64,000 bases of DNA, taken from NCBI RefSeq assembly GCF_014190935.1, contig NZ_JACHVV010000006.1, positions 94,753 to 158,752 of the forward strand. The letters are read 5' to 3'. The notes beneath the pieces are model-generated. The model had not been told where the DNA came from and did no database searches. It saw nothing but the letters and a program-made list of their open reading frames with translations. Positions 44,444 to 53,279 of this stretch are shown here, one piece after another. The stretch comes from Chryseomonas sp014190935. GTDB lineage: Bacteria > Pseudomonadota > Gammaproteobacteria > Pseudomonadales > Pseudomonadaceae. Each line of letters opens with the position of its first letter. Position 1 is the stretch's first letter. The position numbers were made by a program, and so were the translations under genes.

Positions 44444-45085
44444 GTGTACCTGACGCCTCAGCATGCCCTCATCGCCGGCGCCACTGGCCTGACCGGCGAA
44501 CACCTGCTCGACCGCCTCCTCAACGAGCCGACGGTCCCCCGGGTGCTGGCGCCGACCCGCCGTCCGCTGGCGGAACACGCCCGGCTGGACAATCCGGTGG
44601 GTGATCTCAACAGCCTGCTGCCGACCCTGGAAGGCCCGCTGGACGTGGCTTTCTGCTGCCTGGGCACCACCATGAAGCAGGCCGGCTCCGAAGCCGCCTT
44701 TCGCGCCGTGGATTACGGCCTGCCCCTGGCGGTCGGCCAGCGCGCTCTGGAACTGGGCGCCCGCCACTACATCGTGGTCAGCGCCATCGGCGCCGACTCC
44801 CAGTCCTCGATCTTCTACAACAAGGTCAAGGGCGAGCTGGAAGAAGCCCTGCGCGCCCAGGGCTGGACGCAACTGACCCTGGCGCGGCCGTCGCTGCTGA
44901 TCGGCCAGCGCCAGGAAGAGCGTCTCGGCGAGCGCCTGGCCGCTCCCTTGTCACAGTGGCTGCCCGGCAAATGGCACGGCATCGAAGCCGCCGTCCTGGC
45001 CCGCGCGCTGTGGCGCCTGGCCCTGGAAGAAGGCAAGGGCGTGCGCGTGGTGGAATCGGACGAGCTGCGCAAGCTGGGGCGATAA
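44444..45085 (+). CDS. Atypical short-chain dehydrogenase/NAD(P)-binding protein
   Basis: This 213-residue protein begins with a Rossmann dinucleotide-binding motif (HALIAGATGLTGEHLLDRLL) and has the extended-SDR-like segments VAFCCLGTTMKQAGSEAAF and HYIVVSAIGADSQSSIFYNKVKGELEEAL, which includes a YxxxK pair. It resembles the HTATIP2-like NAD(P)H-binding family. The start is GTG at 44444 with AAGGAG upstream. The substrate is unknown. It follows the MORN-peptidase gene by about 90 bp. Confidence 0.85.
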   Translation: MYLTPQHALIAGATGLTGEHLLDRLLNEPTVPRVLAPTRRPLAEHARLDNPVGDLNSLLPTLEGPLDVAFCCLGTTMKQAGSEAAFRAVDYGLPLAVGQRALELGARHYIVVSAIGADSQSSIFYNKVKGELEEALRAQGWTQLTLARPSLLIGQRQEERLGERLAAPLSQWLPGKWHGIEAAVLARALWRLALEEGKGVRVVESDELRKLGR

Positions 45086-45506
45086 AGGCGTAGAGCGAGG
45101 GCCGGGTTGCCGCCCTCGCGGTCATGGCGGTCCGCCGATGCGGCCGCTCCTGCAAGTAGGCCCCCGCACGGATCGTTCAAGCGTTCCTAGGACCTACAAC
45201 AGCGACTCCCCATTCGGATAGCCTCCTCTCCCTCCGGGAAAGGGCTGGGGTGAGGGCATGCCTCACGACGAAGCCAACAGCGGAAAAGGCTACGCCGTTT
45301 TCCGCGCTACGGTGCAGAAGGCTTGGTCGCTTGCAGGAGCAGCCTTCTGGGCGCCATCAATCGTAGGTTGGGCTGAGACGGCTCCATTGTCGAAGCCCAA
45401 CATCAGCGGTGCCGAGGCAGGAGCTGTTGGGCTTCGCTGCGCTCAGCCCAACCTGCGCCGGACGCTACATCGGCAGACCACCCGGGTCGCGATCGGACAG
45501 TGGCTC
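45086..45506. repeat. Gene-free interval made of palindromic repeat modules
   Basis: No convincing gene is present. It holds a hairpin (GCGAGGGC at 45095-45102 with GCCCTCGC at 45112-45119), a Pro-rich-like module (CCTCTCCC...GGGTGAGGG, 45224-45257), a hairpin module (CGGAAAAGGC...CCGTTTTCCG, 45275-45310), and two inverted copies of a TTGGGCTTCGCTGCGCTCAG module (45363-45400, degenerate; 45427-45455). The same modules occur at 63.1-63.5 kb. Confidence 0.75.
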
Positions 45507-46442
45507 CTACGCCGGCTGGGCCAGCACCATCTGATCGACTTCCTGCACCAGCCAGTCGTGCAGGGCGCGCAGACGGGGATCGGCCAGGGCGCCCTGGGCA
45601 TAGAGCAGCATGTACCTCTTGTGCGCCGGTACCGAACGGCCGAAGGGCGGCACCACCAGCACGCCCCGGGCCAGCTCGTCGGTGATCAGGGCGCGACGGG
45701 CGATGGCGACGCCCATGCCGGCGATGGCCGCCTCGATGGTCAGGTGATTGCGATTGAAGGTGTGGCCCCGCCGCACATCCAGCGCCGGCGCGCCGATGCT
45801 GGCCAGATAGAACTCCCATTCGGCGTATTCGTAGCTGCCGCGCCAGGCGGTGATGTCGTGCAGCAGCGGATAGAACTCCAGGTCCTCCGGCCGCTCCAGC
45901 GGCGGTCGCCCCACCAGCAGGCTGGGCGCACAGACCGGAAAGATCTCTTCCTCCATCAGCGGCGTCGAGGCCAGGCCCGGATAGCTGCCGTCGTTGAGGT
46001 CGATGGCCAGGTCGAATTCGCCCTCGCGCAGCGACCAGCTGCTGTCTTCGGCCACCAGCCGCAGTTGCAGGTCGGGAAAGCGCGCCTGCAGCCGCGGCAG
46101 TCGCGGCGTCAGCCACTTGCCCAGAAACGAGGGGATCGACCTGAGGCGCACCACGCCGCCGAACTGGCCGGCGTTGAGACGGCGCAATTCGGCGTCGATC
46201 AGTCCATAGGCCTGATTCAGGGTGGTCGCCAGGCGCTGGCCTTCGGCGGTCAGTTCCAGGCCACGGGCCACCCGGTGAAACAGCTTGAAGCCCAGGCGCT
46301 CTTCCAGCTGGCGCATCTGCTGGCTGATGGCGCCCGGCGTCACGTGCAGCTCTTCGGCGCAGCGCGTGAAGGACAGATGCCGAGCGGCGCAGGCGAAGAC
46401 CTGCAGCCAGGCCTGGGTTTGGGCGTTGAGGATCCGGCTCAT
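45507..46442 (-). CDS. LysR-family regulator divergent from sdaA
   Basis: This 311-residue protein has an N-terminal winged helix-turn-helix (LSFTRCAEELHVTPGAISQQMRQLEERLGFKLF, GcvA-like) and a periplasmic-binding-protein-like effector domain (about 95-300). It is divergent from the serine deaminase gene sdaA with about 126 bp between them, the usual arrangement for a LysR activator of its neighbour. Serine or glycine as an inducer is an inference from position. Confidence 0.92.
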   Translation of the reverse strand: MSRILNAQTQAWLQVFACAARHLSFTRCAEELHVTPGAISQQMRQLEERLGFKLFHRVARGLELTAEGQRLATTLNQAYGLIDAELRRLNAGQFGGVVRLRSIPSFLGKWLTPRLPRLQARFPDLQLRLVAEDSSWSLREGEFDLAIDLNDGSYPGLASTPLMEEEIFPVCAPSLLVGRPPLERPEDLEFYPLLHDITAWRGSYEYAEWEFYLASIGAPALDVRRGHTFNRNHLTIEAAIAGMGVAIARRALITDELARGVLVVPPFGRSVPAHKRYMLLYAQGALADPRLRALHDWLVQEVDQMVLAQPA

Positions 46443-46568
46443 CGATGAGTTCCGCTAAAGGATCGCTTAGAAGCTTTCGTTTGTGCGAGCTGAGGGCTTA
46501 TCACCACTATGAGCCATCCGCCGGCAGCTTGTCTGGCGACCATTCAAGCTCAATCAGGGATTATCGTC

Positions 46569-47945
46569 ATGGCCATCAGCGTCTTCGACCTGTTCAAAAT
46601 CGGCGTGGGTCCGTCCAGTTCCCATACCGTGGGCCCGATGCGGGCCGGCGCCCTGTTCGCCCAGCGCCTGGTCGACGAAGGTCTGCTGGAACAGGTCAGG
46701 CGGGTCGAGGTGCGTCTGTACGGTTCGCTGTCGGCCACCGGCGTCGGCCATGGCACCGACCGCGCCACCCTGATCGGCCTGATGGGCGAATGGCCGGATC
46801 GCGTCGATCCCGCCGCCGTGGAGCCGCGCATCGAAGCCCTGCGCAACGAGCGCCAGCTGCTGCTGGCCGGGCGCCAGGCGATCCACTTCGACTGGCAGGA
46901 AGACCTGCTGCTGCTGGACGAGAGCCTGCCCTATCACCCCAATGCCATGACCCTGACCGCCTTTGGCGCCACCGGCGAGGTGGCCGAGGCGACCTACTAT
47001 TCCATCGGCGGTGGCTTCGTGGTGGACGCCGCCCAGGCCGCCAGCGGCGTGCTGGACAACGACACCACCGAACTGCCCTATGACTTCTCCAGCGGCGCCG
47101 AGCTGCTGCAGCTGTGCCGCCGCCATGGCCTGGGCGTGGCCGAGCTGATGCTGGCCAACGAAAAGAGCTGGCGCTCCGAGGAAGAGATCCGCAGCGGCCT
47201 GCTGCGCATCTGGAACGTGATGCGCGAATGCGTACAGAACGGTCTCGCCAACGAGGGCATCCTGCCCGGCGGCCTCAAGGTGCGTCGCCGCGCCGCCCGC
47301 CTGCACCAGAGTCTGCAGGCCATCGGCAAGCCCAACGTCATCGGCTCCACCCTCTCCGCCATGGAGTGGGTCAACCTCTTCGCCCTGGCGGTGAACGAGG
47401 AGAACGCCGCCGGCGGGCGCATGGTCACCGCGCCCACCAACGGTGCGGCCGGGATCATCCCGGCGGTGCTGATGTACTACATGAAATTCAATCCCGATGC
47501 CTGCGACGACGACGTGGTGCGCTTCATGCTGGCCGCCGCCGCGGTCGGCATCCTGTGCAAGAAGAACGCCTCCATCTCCGGTGCCGAGGTGGGCTGCCAG
47601 GGCGAGGTCGGCTCGGCCTGCGCCATGGCCGCGGCCGGTCTGGCCGAGGTGCTGGGCGCCAGCCCGGCGCAGCTGGAAAACGCCGCCGAGATCGGCCTGG
47701 AGCACAACCTGGGACTGACCTGCGATCCGGTTGGCGGCCTGGTGCAGGTGCCCTGCATCGAGCGCAACGCCATCGCCGCGGTCAAGGCGATCAATGCCGC
47801 CCAGATGGCCCTGCGCGGCGACGGCGAGCACTTCATCTCCCTCGACCAGGTGATCCGCACTATGAAGGAAACCGGCGCGGACATGCACAGCAAGTACAAG
47901 GAAACCTCGCGCGGCGGCCTGGCCGTGACCTTCGTGGAGTGCTGA
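46569..47945 (+). CDS. sdaA: L-serine ammonia-lyase (iron-sulfur type)
   Basis: This 458-residue single-chain enzyme deaminates L-serine to pyruvate and ammonia. The beta domain starts MAISVFDLFKIGVGPSSSHTVGPMRAG. The alpha domain carries the [4Fe-4S] cysteines within GAEVGCQGEVGSACAMAAAGL and LTCDPVGGLVQVPCIERN. The ATG at 46569 is chosen because this N-terminus is invariant in the family; an upstream in-frame ATG lacks family similarity. Confidence 0.96.
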   Translation: MAISVFDLFKIGVGPSSSHTVGPMRAGALFAQRLVDEGLLEQVRRVEVRLYGSLSATGVGHGTDRATLIGLMGEWPDRVDPAAVEPRIEALRNERQLLLAGRQAIHFDWQEDLLLLDESLPYHPNAMTLTAFGATGEVAEATYYSIGGGFVVDAAQAASGVLDNDTTELPYDFSSGAELLQLCRRHGLGVAELMLANEKSWRSEEEIRSGLLRIWNVMRECVQNGLANEGILPGGLKVRRRAARLHQSLQAIGKPNVIGSTLSAMEWVNLFALAVNEENAAGGRMVTAPTNGAAGIIPAVLMYYMKFNPDACDDDVVRFMLAAAAVGILCKKNASISGAEVGCQGEVGSACAMAAAGLAEVLGASPAQLENAAEIGLEHNLGLTCDPVGGLVQVPCIERNAIAAVKAINAAQMALRGDGEHFISLDQVIRTMKETGADMHSKYKETSRGGLAVTFVEC

Positions 47946-48008
47946 GTCAGCCTTGACGCGGGCGGTACGGATTACCGAAAGTCGGGGTTTACCTGCACGG
48001 GAAGCCCC

Positions 48009-48485
48009 ATGAGCCTCGACTCCGTCCGCCAGCACCTCGCCCGCATCGCGCCCGATCTCGAGATCCTCGAGGCCACCACCAGTACCGCGACCGTTACCCT
48101 GGCCGCGGCTGCCCATGGCGTGGAGCCGGGGCGGATCGCCAAGACCCTGGGGCTGAAAGTCGGGGAGCAGCAGTTGCTGCTGGTGGCTCGCGGCGATGCG
48201 CGCCTGGACAACCGCAAGCTCAAGGCCGCCTTCGGTGGCAAGGCCAAGCTGCTCGATGCCGCCACCGTGGAAGGCCTCACCGGGCATCCGGTGGGCGGCG
48301 TCTGCCCGTTCGGGCTGGCCACCCCGCTGCCGGTCTATTGCGACGAATCGCTCAAAGCCTTCGACGAGGTATTACCGGCCGCGGGTGCCATCCACAGCTG
48401 CGTGCGCCTCACCCCGGAGCGGTTGGCCGCCCTCAGCGAGGCGCGCTGGGTGGATGTCTGCGAGGTGGGCAATCAGCGCAGCTGA
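48009..48485 (+). CDS. YbaK/ProX-type aminoacyl-tRNA deacylase
   Basis: This 158-residue protein is a stand-alone YbaK/EbsC editing domain. Features are LEATTSTATVTLAAAAHGVEPGRIAKTLGLKV, the conserved ARGDARLDNRKLKAAF lysine region and GHPVGGVCPFGL. Such proteins hydrolyse mischarged tRNAs such as Cys-tRNA-Pro or Ala-tRNA-Pro. The exact specificity cannot be read from sequence. It lies 60 bp after sdaA on the same strand, and its 3' end overlaps a convergent small gene by 13 bp. Confidence 0.93.
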   Translation: MSLDSVRQHLARIAPDLEILEATTSTATVTLAAAAHGVEPGRIAKTLGLKVGEQQLLLVARGDARLDNRKLKAAFGGKAKLLDAATVEGLTGHPVGGVCPFGLATPLPVYCDESLKAFDEVLPAAGAIHSCVRLTPERLAALSEARWVDVCEVGNQRS

Positions 48486-48601
48486 TCGTTCTTTTCCACG
48501 TCGCGCCGGTCCTTGTTCAGCACCACGCAGGCGTAGTAGCCGCCGCCGAGCAGGATGAGCGCGAGCAGGCTGAAGAGAATCATGAAGATACCATCGTCCA
48601 T
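48473..48601 (-). CDS. Small single-helix membrane protein, 42 residues
   Basis: A short minus-strand frame encodes 42 residues: an N-terminal MDDG, a hydrophobic helix at about residues 5-28 (IFMILFSLLALILLGGGYYA), then a charged tail (NKDRRDVEKNDQLR). The ATG is preceded by GGAGG at a near-ideal distance. The composition is typical of a real small membrane protein, with the positive charges after the helix predicting an outside-in orientation. Function unknown. It overlaps the end of the YbaK-type gene convergently. Confidence 0.75.
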   Translation of the reverse strand: MDDGIFMILFSLLALILLGGGYYACVVLNKDRRDVEKNDQLR

Positions 48602-48746
48602 GGCTGCCTCCGAGGGATGCCAGAAAGGGATGGATAAAGCTTAGGCCTCGGGGCGCCCGCGTTACAGCAGCAGGTAGACACATGAAAAACCGGATCAGAT
48701 GGAGCCCTGCTCGCTATAGTGACGGTCTCCCCTGCCCTGGCCCTGC

Positions 48747-50150
48747 ATGAAGCGCTACGAAAGATTCGCCGACCAGCTCGCCACCCTGATGACCCGCGGC
48801 GTCCTCGCCCCCGGCGAGCGGTTGCCGTCGGTGCGCAACGCCAGCCAGACCCATGGCATCAGCCCCTCCACGGTGTTCCAGGCCTATTACCTGCTGGAGA
48901 GTCGCGGCCTGATCGAGGCCCGCGAGCGGTCCGGCTATTTCGTCCGCGAACCGGCGCGGGCGCGGGACGCGGCGCCGCTGCTGGCGCCCCTGGAGGGCAC
49001 CGAGGTCGCGGTGAGCGACCTGGTCTATTCGGTGCTGCAGTCGCTGCAGGATCCGGACATCGTGCCCTTCGGCTCGGCCTTTCCCAGTCCCGATCTCTTT
49101 CCCCTGGCGCGCCTGGCCCGCAGCATGGCCCACGGCCTGCGCGACCTGCCCGCCCAGGACCTCACCGCCTACGTCACCCCGGGCCATCCCGAGTTGCGCC
49201 GACAGATCGCCCGGCGCTACGGCCTGGCCGGCATGCCGGAAGTCGGCGAAGAACTGGTGATCACCCACGGCGCCCTGGAGGCACTCAACCTGGGGCTGCA
49301 GAGCCTGACCCGTCCCGGCGATCTGGTGGCGGTGGAAAGCCCAGCCTTCTACGCCAGCCTGCAGGTGCTGGAACGACTGCAGCTCAAGGCGGTGGAGATT
49401 CCCGTCGATGCCGAGCGCGGCCTCAACCTGGATGCCCTGGAAGAGGCCCTGAACCGCCTGCCGATCAAGGCCTGCTGGTTCATGAGCGGCCTGCAGAATC
49501 CCACCGGGGTCAGTCTCGACGATAGCGCCCAGCAGCGCCTCTATGGCCTGCTGCAACGCCATCAGGTCCCGCTGCTGGAAGACGACGTCTATGCCGAGCT
49601 CTACAGCGGCAGCGAACCGCACCGCCCGGTCAAGCGCTTCGACCGCGACGGCCTGGTGCTGCACTGCGGCTCCTTTTCCAAATGCCTGGCGCCCGGCTAT
49701 CGCATCGGCTGGATCGCCGCCGGTCGCCAGGCCGGCGCCGTCGCGCGACTGCGGCTGATGACCACCATCACCCCCTCGATGCCGGCCCAGGCCGCGCTGG
49801 CCGACTATCTCCAGCACGGCGGCTACGATCGCCACCTGCGCCGCCTGCGCCTGAGTCTCGACCGCCAGCGCCAGGCCATGCTGACCGCGGCGCGGCGTTA
49901 TTTTCCCGCCGACACCCACGTCAGCCGGCCCCAGGGCGGCTACTTTCTCTGGTTCGAATTGCCCATGCGGGTGGACAGCCTGGTGCTCTACCGCCAGGCC
50001 CTGGCCGAGGGCATCAGCCTGGCGCCGGGACCGATCTTTTCCGCGCAGCAGGGCTTTCGCCACTGCATCAGACTCAATTGCGGGCACCCATGGGACGCCC
50101 GCAGCGAGACGGCCATGGCCAGGCTCGGCGAGTTGCTGAAGGCGTTCTAG
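48747..50150 (+). CDS. MocR-type regulator (GntR domain fused to aminotransferase fold)
   Basis: This 467-residue protein joins a GntR winged helix (about 1-72, with GVLAPGERLPSVRNASQTHGISPSTVFQAYYLLE) to a fold-type I aminotransferase domain. The PLP-binding Lys is about residue 312 in GSFSKCLAPGYRIGW. MocR proteins use the PLP domain as a sensor, usually for amino acids or vitamin B6. Downstream lies only a repeat and the YceK-like lipoprotein on the other strand, so the target is unclear. Confidence 0.94.
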   Translation: MKRYERFADQLATLMTRGVLAPGERLPSVRNASQTHGISPSTVFQAYYLLESRGLIEARERSGYFVREPARARDAAPLLAPLEGTEVAVSDLVYSVLQSLQDPDIVPFGSAFPSPDLFPLARLARSMAHGLRDLPAQDLTAYVTPGHPELRRQIARRYGLAGMPEVGEELVITHGALEALNLGLQSLTRPGDLVAVESPAFYASLQVLERLQLKAVEIPVDAERGLNLDALEEALNRLPIKACWFMSGLQNPTGVSLDDSAQQRLYGLLQRHQVPLLEDDVYAELYSGSEPHRPVKRFDRDGLVLHCGSFSKCLAPGYRIGWIAAGRQAGAVARLRLMTTITPSMPAQAALADYLQHGGYDRHLRRLRLSLDRQRQAMLTAARRYFPADTHVSRPQGGYFLWFELPMRVDSLVLYRQALAEGISLAPGPIFSAQQGFRHCIRLNCGHPWDARSETAMARLGELLKAF

Positions 50151-50151
50151 G

Positions 50152-50289
50152 GTTTGTTTGAAAGGTAGCCGAGCGAAGGTCAGGCAAGGCAAAAATCAGC
50201 GAGGAAGCGGAGTTTACAAAGGGTAAATGAGCATTCCGAGCTGATTTTTAACGCAGCATCACCGAGCGCAGGCACTTTTCAGATAAAGC
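50152..50289. repeat. Interspersed Pseudomonas repeat, copy 2
   Basis: The core GGAAGCGGAGTTTACAAAGG (50201-50220 region) and the following GTAAATGAGCATTCCGA are almost identical to the minus-strand core of the element at 29505-29646. Inverted arms AAAAATCAGC (about 50190) and GCTGATTTTT (about 50240) flank the core. It fills the gap between two convergent genes. Confidence 0.75.
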
Positions 50290-50586
50290 CTAGAGGCCGC
50301 CACTCACACTGCCCCGCCCACCGATGGCGGCCGGCAGGGACAGCGGCAGCAGCAGGGTATCGAGCAGCGCGCTGGCAGGCAGGTCCAGCACCGGCCAGGC
50401 CGGCGCCTCGGCGCCGAAGCGCTCCTGGGCGCAGCAGCCGCCCTGCAGCGCATAGAGATCCAGCCGGGTACCGGCATAGACCACCGGCGCGCCGGGCTTG
50501 GCGGCGTCGAGGGTGCGCGCCGTGGCGCAGCCGCCGAGGCCCGCTACCGCCAGCAGCAGCAAGCCCAGGCGCACGGCCCTAGTCAT
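50290..50586 (-). CDS. YceK/YidQ-type small lipoprotein
   Basis: This 98-residue protein has a lipoprotein signal (LGLLLLAVAGLGGC, lipid Cys20) and the YceK/YidQ pattern: VVYAGTRLDLYALQGG, then LDLPASALLDTLLLPLSLP. The family has no known function. Its start overlaps the ubiX stop by 8 bp, so it is probably the last gene of the mpl-ubiX operon. Confidence 0.85.
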   Translation of the reverse strand: MTRAVRLGLLLLAVAGLGGCATARTLDAAKPGAPVVYAGTRLDLYALQGGCCAQERFGAEAPAWPVLDLPASALLDTLLLPLSLPAAIGGRGSVSGGL

Positions 50587-51214
50587 CGTTGCCGGACAGG
50601 TGATGTTCGCCCCAGCGCGGCAGCATGTCCTGGGGAATGCCCAGGGTGTTGAGGATGCGCGCCACCACGAAGTCCACCAGGTCGTCGAGGGTCTGCGGCT
50701 GGTGGTAGAAGCCCGGCGAGGCCGGCAGGATGGTCACGCCCAGGTTGGACAGCTTGAGCATGTTTTCCAGGTGGATGCTGGAGAACGGCGACTCGCGCGG
50801 CACCAGCACCAGCTGCCGCCGCTCCTTGAGGGCCACGTCGGCGGCGCGCTCGATGAGGTTGTTGCTGGCGCCGGTGGCGATGGCCGAGAGGGTGCCGGTG
50901 GAACAGGGGCAGACCACCATGGCCGCCGGGGCGCTGGAGCCGGACGCCGGTGGCGCCATCCAGTCGCTCTGGCCGAACACCCGCACCTGGCCGGGGGCCG
51001 CGCCGGTGTATTCGGTGAGAAAGGCCTGCATGGCCTGGGGCTTGGGTGGCAGCACCACGTCGGTCTCGGTGGCCATCACCAGTTGCGCGGCCTTGGAGAT
51101 GAGGAAGTGCACCTCGCGCTCTTCCTGCACCAGGCAGTCCAGCAGGCGCAGACCGTACTGGGAGCCGGAGGCGCCGGTCAGCGCCAGGGTGATGCGTTCC
51201 GGGCCGGCCATCAT
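50579..51214 (-). CDS. ubiX: Flavin prenyltransferase UbiX
   Basis: This 211-residue enzyme attaches a dimethylallyl unit to FMN to make the prenyl-FMN cofactor of the UbiD decarboxylase in ubiquinone synthesis. It has ITLALTGASGSQYGLRLLDCL, MVVCPCSTGTLSAIATGASNNLIERAADVALKERR and LVLVPRESPF, all diagnostic. The ATG at 51214 overlaps the mpl stop in ATGA, suggesting coupling. Confidence 0.96.
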   Translation of the reverse strand: MMAGPERITLALTGASGSQYGLRLLDCLVQEEREVHFLISKAAQLVMATETDVVLPPKPQAMQAFLTEYTGAAPGQVRVFGQSDWMAPPASGSSAPAAMVVCPCSTGTLSAIATGASNNLIERAADVALKERRQLVLVPRESPFSSIHLENMLKLSNLGVTILPASPGFYHQPQTLDDLVDFVVARILNTLGIPQDMLPRWGEHHLSGNDD

Positions 51215-52566
51215 GCCTGCTCCAGGGCGGCGGCCAGCTTGCCGTGAAGGCCGCCGAAACCGCCGTTGCTCATGATCACCACGTGGGTGGGGCCGTCCAG
51301 CTCGGCCTGGACCCGGGTGATGATCGCTTCCAGAGAATCGCAGACCACCGCCGGTACGGCGCAGGCCTCGGCCGTACCGGCCAGGTCCCAGCCCAGATTC
51401 GGCGGGGCATACCAGATGACGCTGTCGGCTCCGGTGACGCTGTCCGGCAGCCCGTCACGGTGGGCGCCCAGCTTCATGGAATTGGAGCGCGGCTCGATGA
51501 CGGCGATGATCCGCTCGCTACCGACCCGGGCGCGCAGCCCCTGCAGGGTGGTGGCGATGGCGGTGGGATGGTGGGCGAAGTCGTCGTAGACGGTCACGCC
51601 GCGCACCTCGGCGACTTTCTCCATGCGCCGCTTCACGCTACGGAATTCGCTCAGGGCGGCAACGCCCAGGCCGGGTACCACGCCGACATGACGAGCCGCC
51701 GCCAGGGTGGCCAGGGCATTGGCCACGTTGTGCTGGCCGGTCAATGCCCAGTTCACCGTGCCCTGCACCGCGCCGTCGAACAGCACCTCGAAGCGCGAGC
51801 CGTCCTCGGCCAGCAGGCGCGCCTGCCACTGGCCACCTGCGCCGGTGGTCTGCACCGGGGTCCAGCAGCCCATCTCCAGCACCCGCACCAGGGCGGTTTC
51901 GGCGGTGGGGTGGATGATCAGGCCGCTGCTGGGGATGGTCCGCACCAGATGGTGGAACTGCCGTTCGATGGCCGCGAGATCCGGGAAGATGTCCGCGTGA
52001 TCGTATTCCAGGTTGTTGAGGATGGTGGTCCGCGGCCGGTAGTGGACGAACTTGGATCTCTTGTCGAAGAAGGCGCTGTCGTATTCGTCGGCTTCCACCA
52101 CGAAGAAAGGCGTGCCGCCCAGGCGCGCCGAGATGCCGAAATTCTGCGGCACCCCGCCGATGAGAAAGCCCGGACTCATGCCGGCATGCTCCAGCACCCA
52201 GGCCAGCATGCTGGTGGTGGTGGTCTTGCCATGGGTCCCGGCGACCGCCAGCACCCAGCGGCCCTGCAGGACGTGCTCGGCCAGCCACTGGGGCCCGGAG
52301 ACATAGGGCAGCCCCTTATCCAGCACGTATTCCACCGCCGGATTGCCGCGCGACAGGGCGTTGCCGATCACCACCAGGTCCGGTGCCGGATCCAGTTGCG
52401 CCGGATCGTAGCCCTGGGTCAGCTCGATGCCCTGGGCCTCCAGTTGGGTGCTCATGGGCGGATAGACGTTGGCGTCGGAGCCGGTCACGCGATGGCCGGC
52501 TTCCTTGGCCAGCACCGCGAGCGACCCCATGAAGGTGCCGCAGATACCGAGGATGTGGATGTGCAT
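51211..52566 (-). CDS. mpl: UDP-N-acetylmuramate:murein tripeptide ligase Mpl
   Basis: This 451-residue Mur-ligase family enzyme recycles cell-wall tripeptide by joining it to UDP-MurNAc. It has an N-terminal Rossmann motif (HIHILGICGTFMGSLAVLA), the ATP-binding loop AGTHGKTTTTSMLAW and the central VVEADEYDSAFFD. A C-terminal Mur ligase domain has YDDFAHHPTAIATTL. It is the first gene of the mpl-ubiX-lipoprotein operon. Confidence 0.97.
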   Translation of the reverse strand: MHIHILGICGTFMGSLAVLAKEAGHRVTGSDANVYPPMSTQLEAQGIELTQGYDPAQLDPAPDLVVIGNALSRGNPAVEYVLDKGLPYVSGPQWLAEHVLQGRWVLAVAGTHGKTTTTSMLAWVLEHAGMSPGFLIGGVPQNFGISARLGGTPFFVVEADEYDSAFFDKRSKFVHYRPRTTILNNLEYDHADIFPDLAAIERQFHHLVRTIPSSGLIIHPTAETALVRVLEMGCWTPVQTTGAGGQWQARLLAEDGSRFEVLFDGAVQGTVNWALTGQHNVANALATLAAARHVGVVPGLGVAALSEFRSVKRRMEKVAEVRGVTVYDDFAHHPTAIATTLQGLRARVGSERIIAVIEPRSNSMKLGAHRDGLPDSVTGADSVIWYAPPNLGWDLAGTAEACAVPAVVCDSLEAIITRVQAELDGPTHVVIMSNGGFGGLHGKLAAALEQA

Positions 52567-52774
52567 GACAGGCGGGCTCCGCTACGGATTTGAACGGCGG
52601 CAAGGTTAGCACGGGGGGCCGCGCCGCCGGAGCGATGACCGTCGCGGATACCCGGCGCTGCGCCGGCCCCAGGCGGCAGGATTTCGACTAGAGTGCGCAA
52701 GGCATCCCTGGCTTTGCGGATGCCCTGGTAGTCGTGGATCCGTTCGCCCTGATAACAAGCACAAGAGGTCGACC

Positions 52775-53149
52775 ATGCTGAAACACCTGCTGATCACCGC
52801 TGCAACCCTCTCCTTCGCCAGCCTGGCCCTGGCCGCCGCGCCGACCAAGGTCGCCGACACCGCCCTGGGCAAGGTGCTCGTCGACGGCAAGGGCATGACG
52901 CTCTACACCTTCGCCAAGGACAGCGCGGGCAAGTCCGCCTGCAACGGTCCCTGCGCCCAGAACTGGCCACCGCTGACAGCCGAAGCAGGCGCCAAGGCCG
53001 CCGATGGCTACAGCCTGGTGACCCGTGACGACGGCAGCCAGCAATGGGCCTACCAGGGCAAACCGCTGTATACCTGGGTCAAGGACAGCAAGCCGGGCGA
53101 TACCACCGGGGATGGCGTCAATCAGGTCTGGCACGTGGCCAAGCCCTGA
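52775..53149 (+). CDS. Small secreted repeat protein (Lipoprotein_15/COG4315-like)
   Basis: This 124-residue protein has a cleavable signal peptide (residues 1 to about 21, ending LALAA) and two copies of a short motif: GKVLVDGKGMTLYTFAKDS, with CNGPCAQNWPPL after it, and QWAYQGKPLYTWVKDSKPGD. This is the pattern of the COG4315 secreted repeat family, whose function is not established. It stands alone between mpl and the transporter gene. The two Cys residues could form a disulfide. Confidence 0.85.
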   Translation: MLKHLLITAATLSFASLALAAAPTKVADTALGKVLVDGKGMTLYTFAKDSAGKSACNGPCAQNWPPLTAEAGAKAADGYSLVTRDDGSQQWAYQGKPLYTWVKDSKPGDTTGDGVNQVWHVAKP

Positions 53150-53279
53150 TGCCCGGGCGCTGTCTGCCCCGCGCGGGCAGCGCCTTATCTACCCAATGGT
53201 TTAATATTTCATAATCATTCATTTTTAATGATAAGCGAGCAGGCATAGCCTGAGGGCCTTCCCTTTCAGGAGCCCGGCC

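Noticed and set aside
53207..53234. A/T-rich inverted repeat (ATCATT-N7-AATGAT) resembling a Fur box upstream of the TDT transporter gene
   Set aside because: Only about half of the 19-bp Fur consensus matches in the best alignment; likely just the A/T-rich promoter region.
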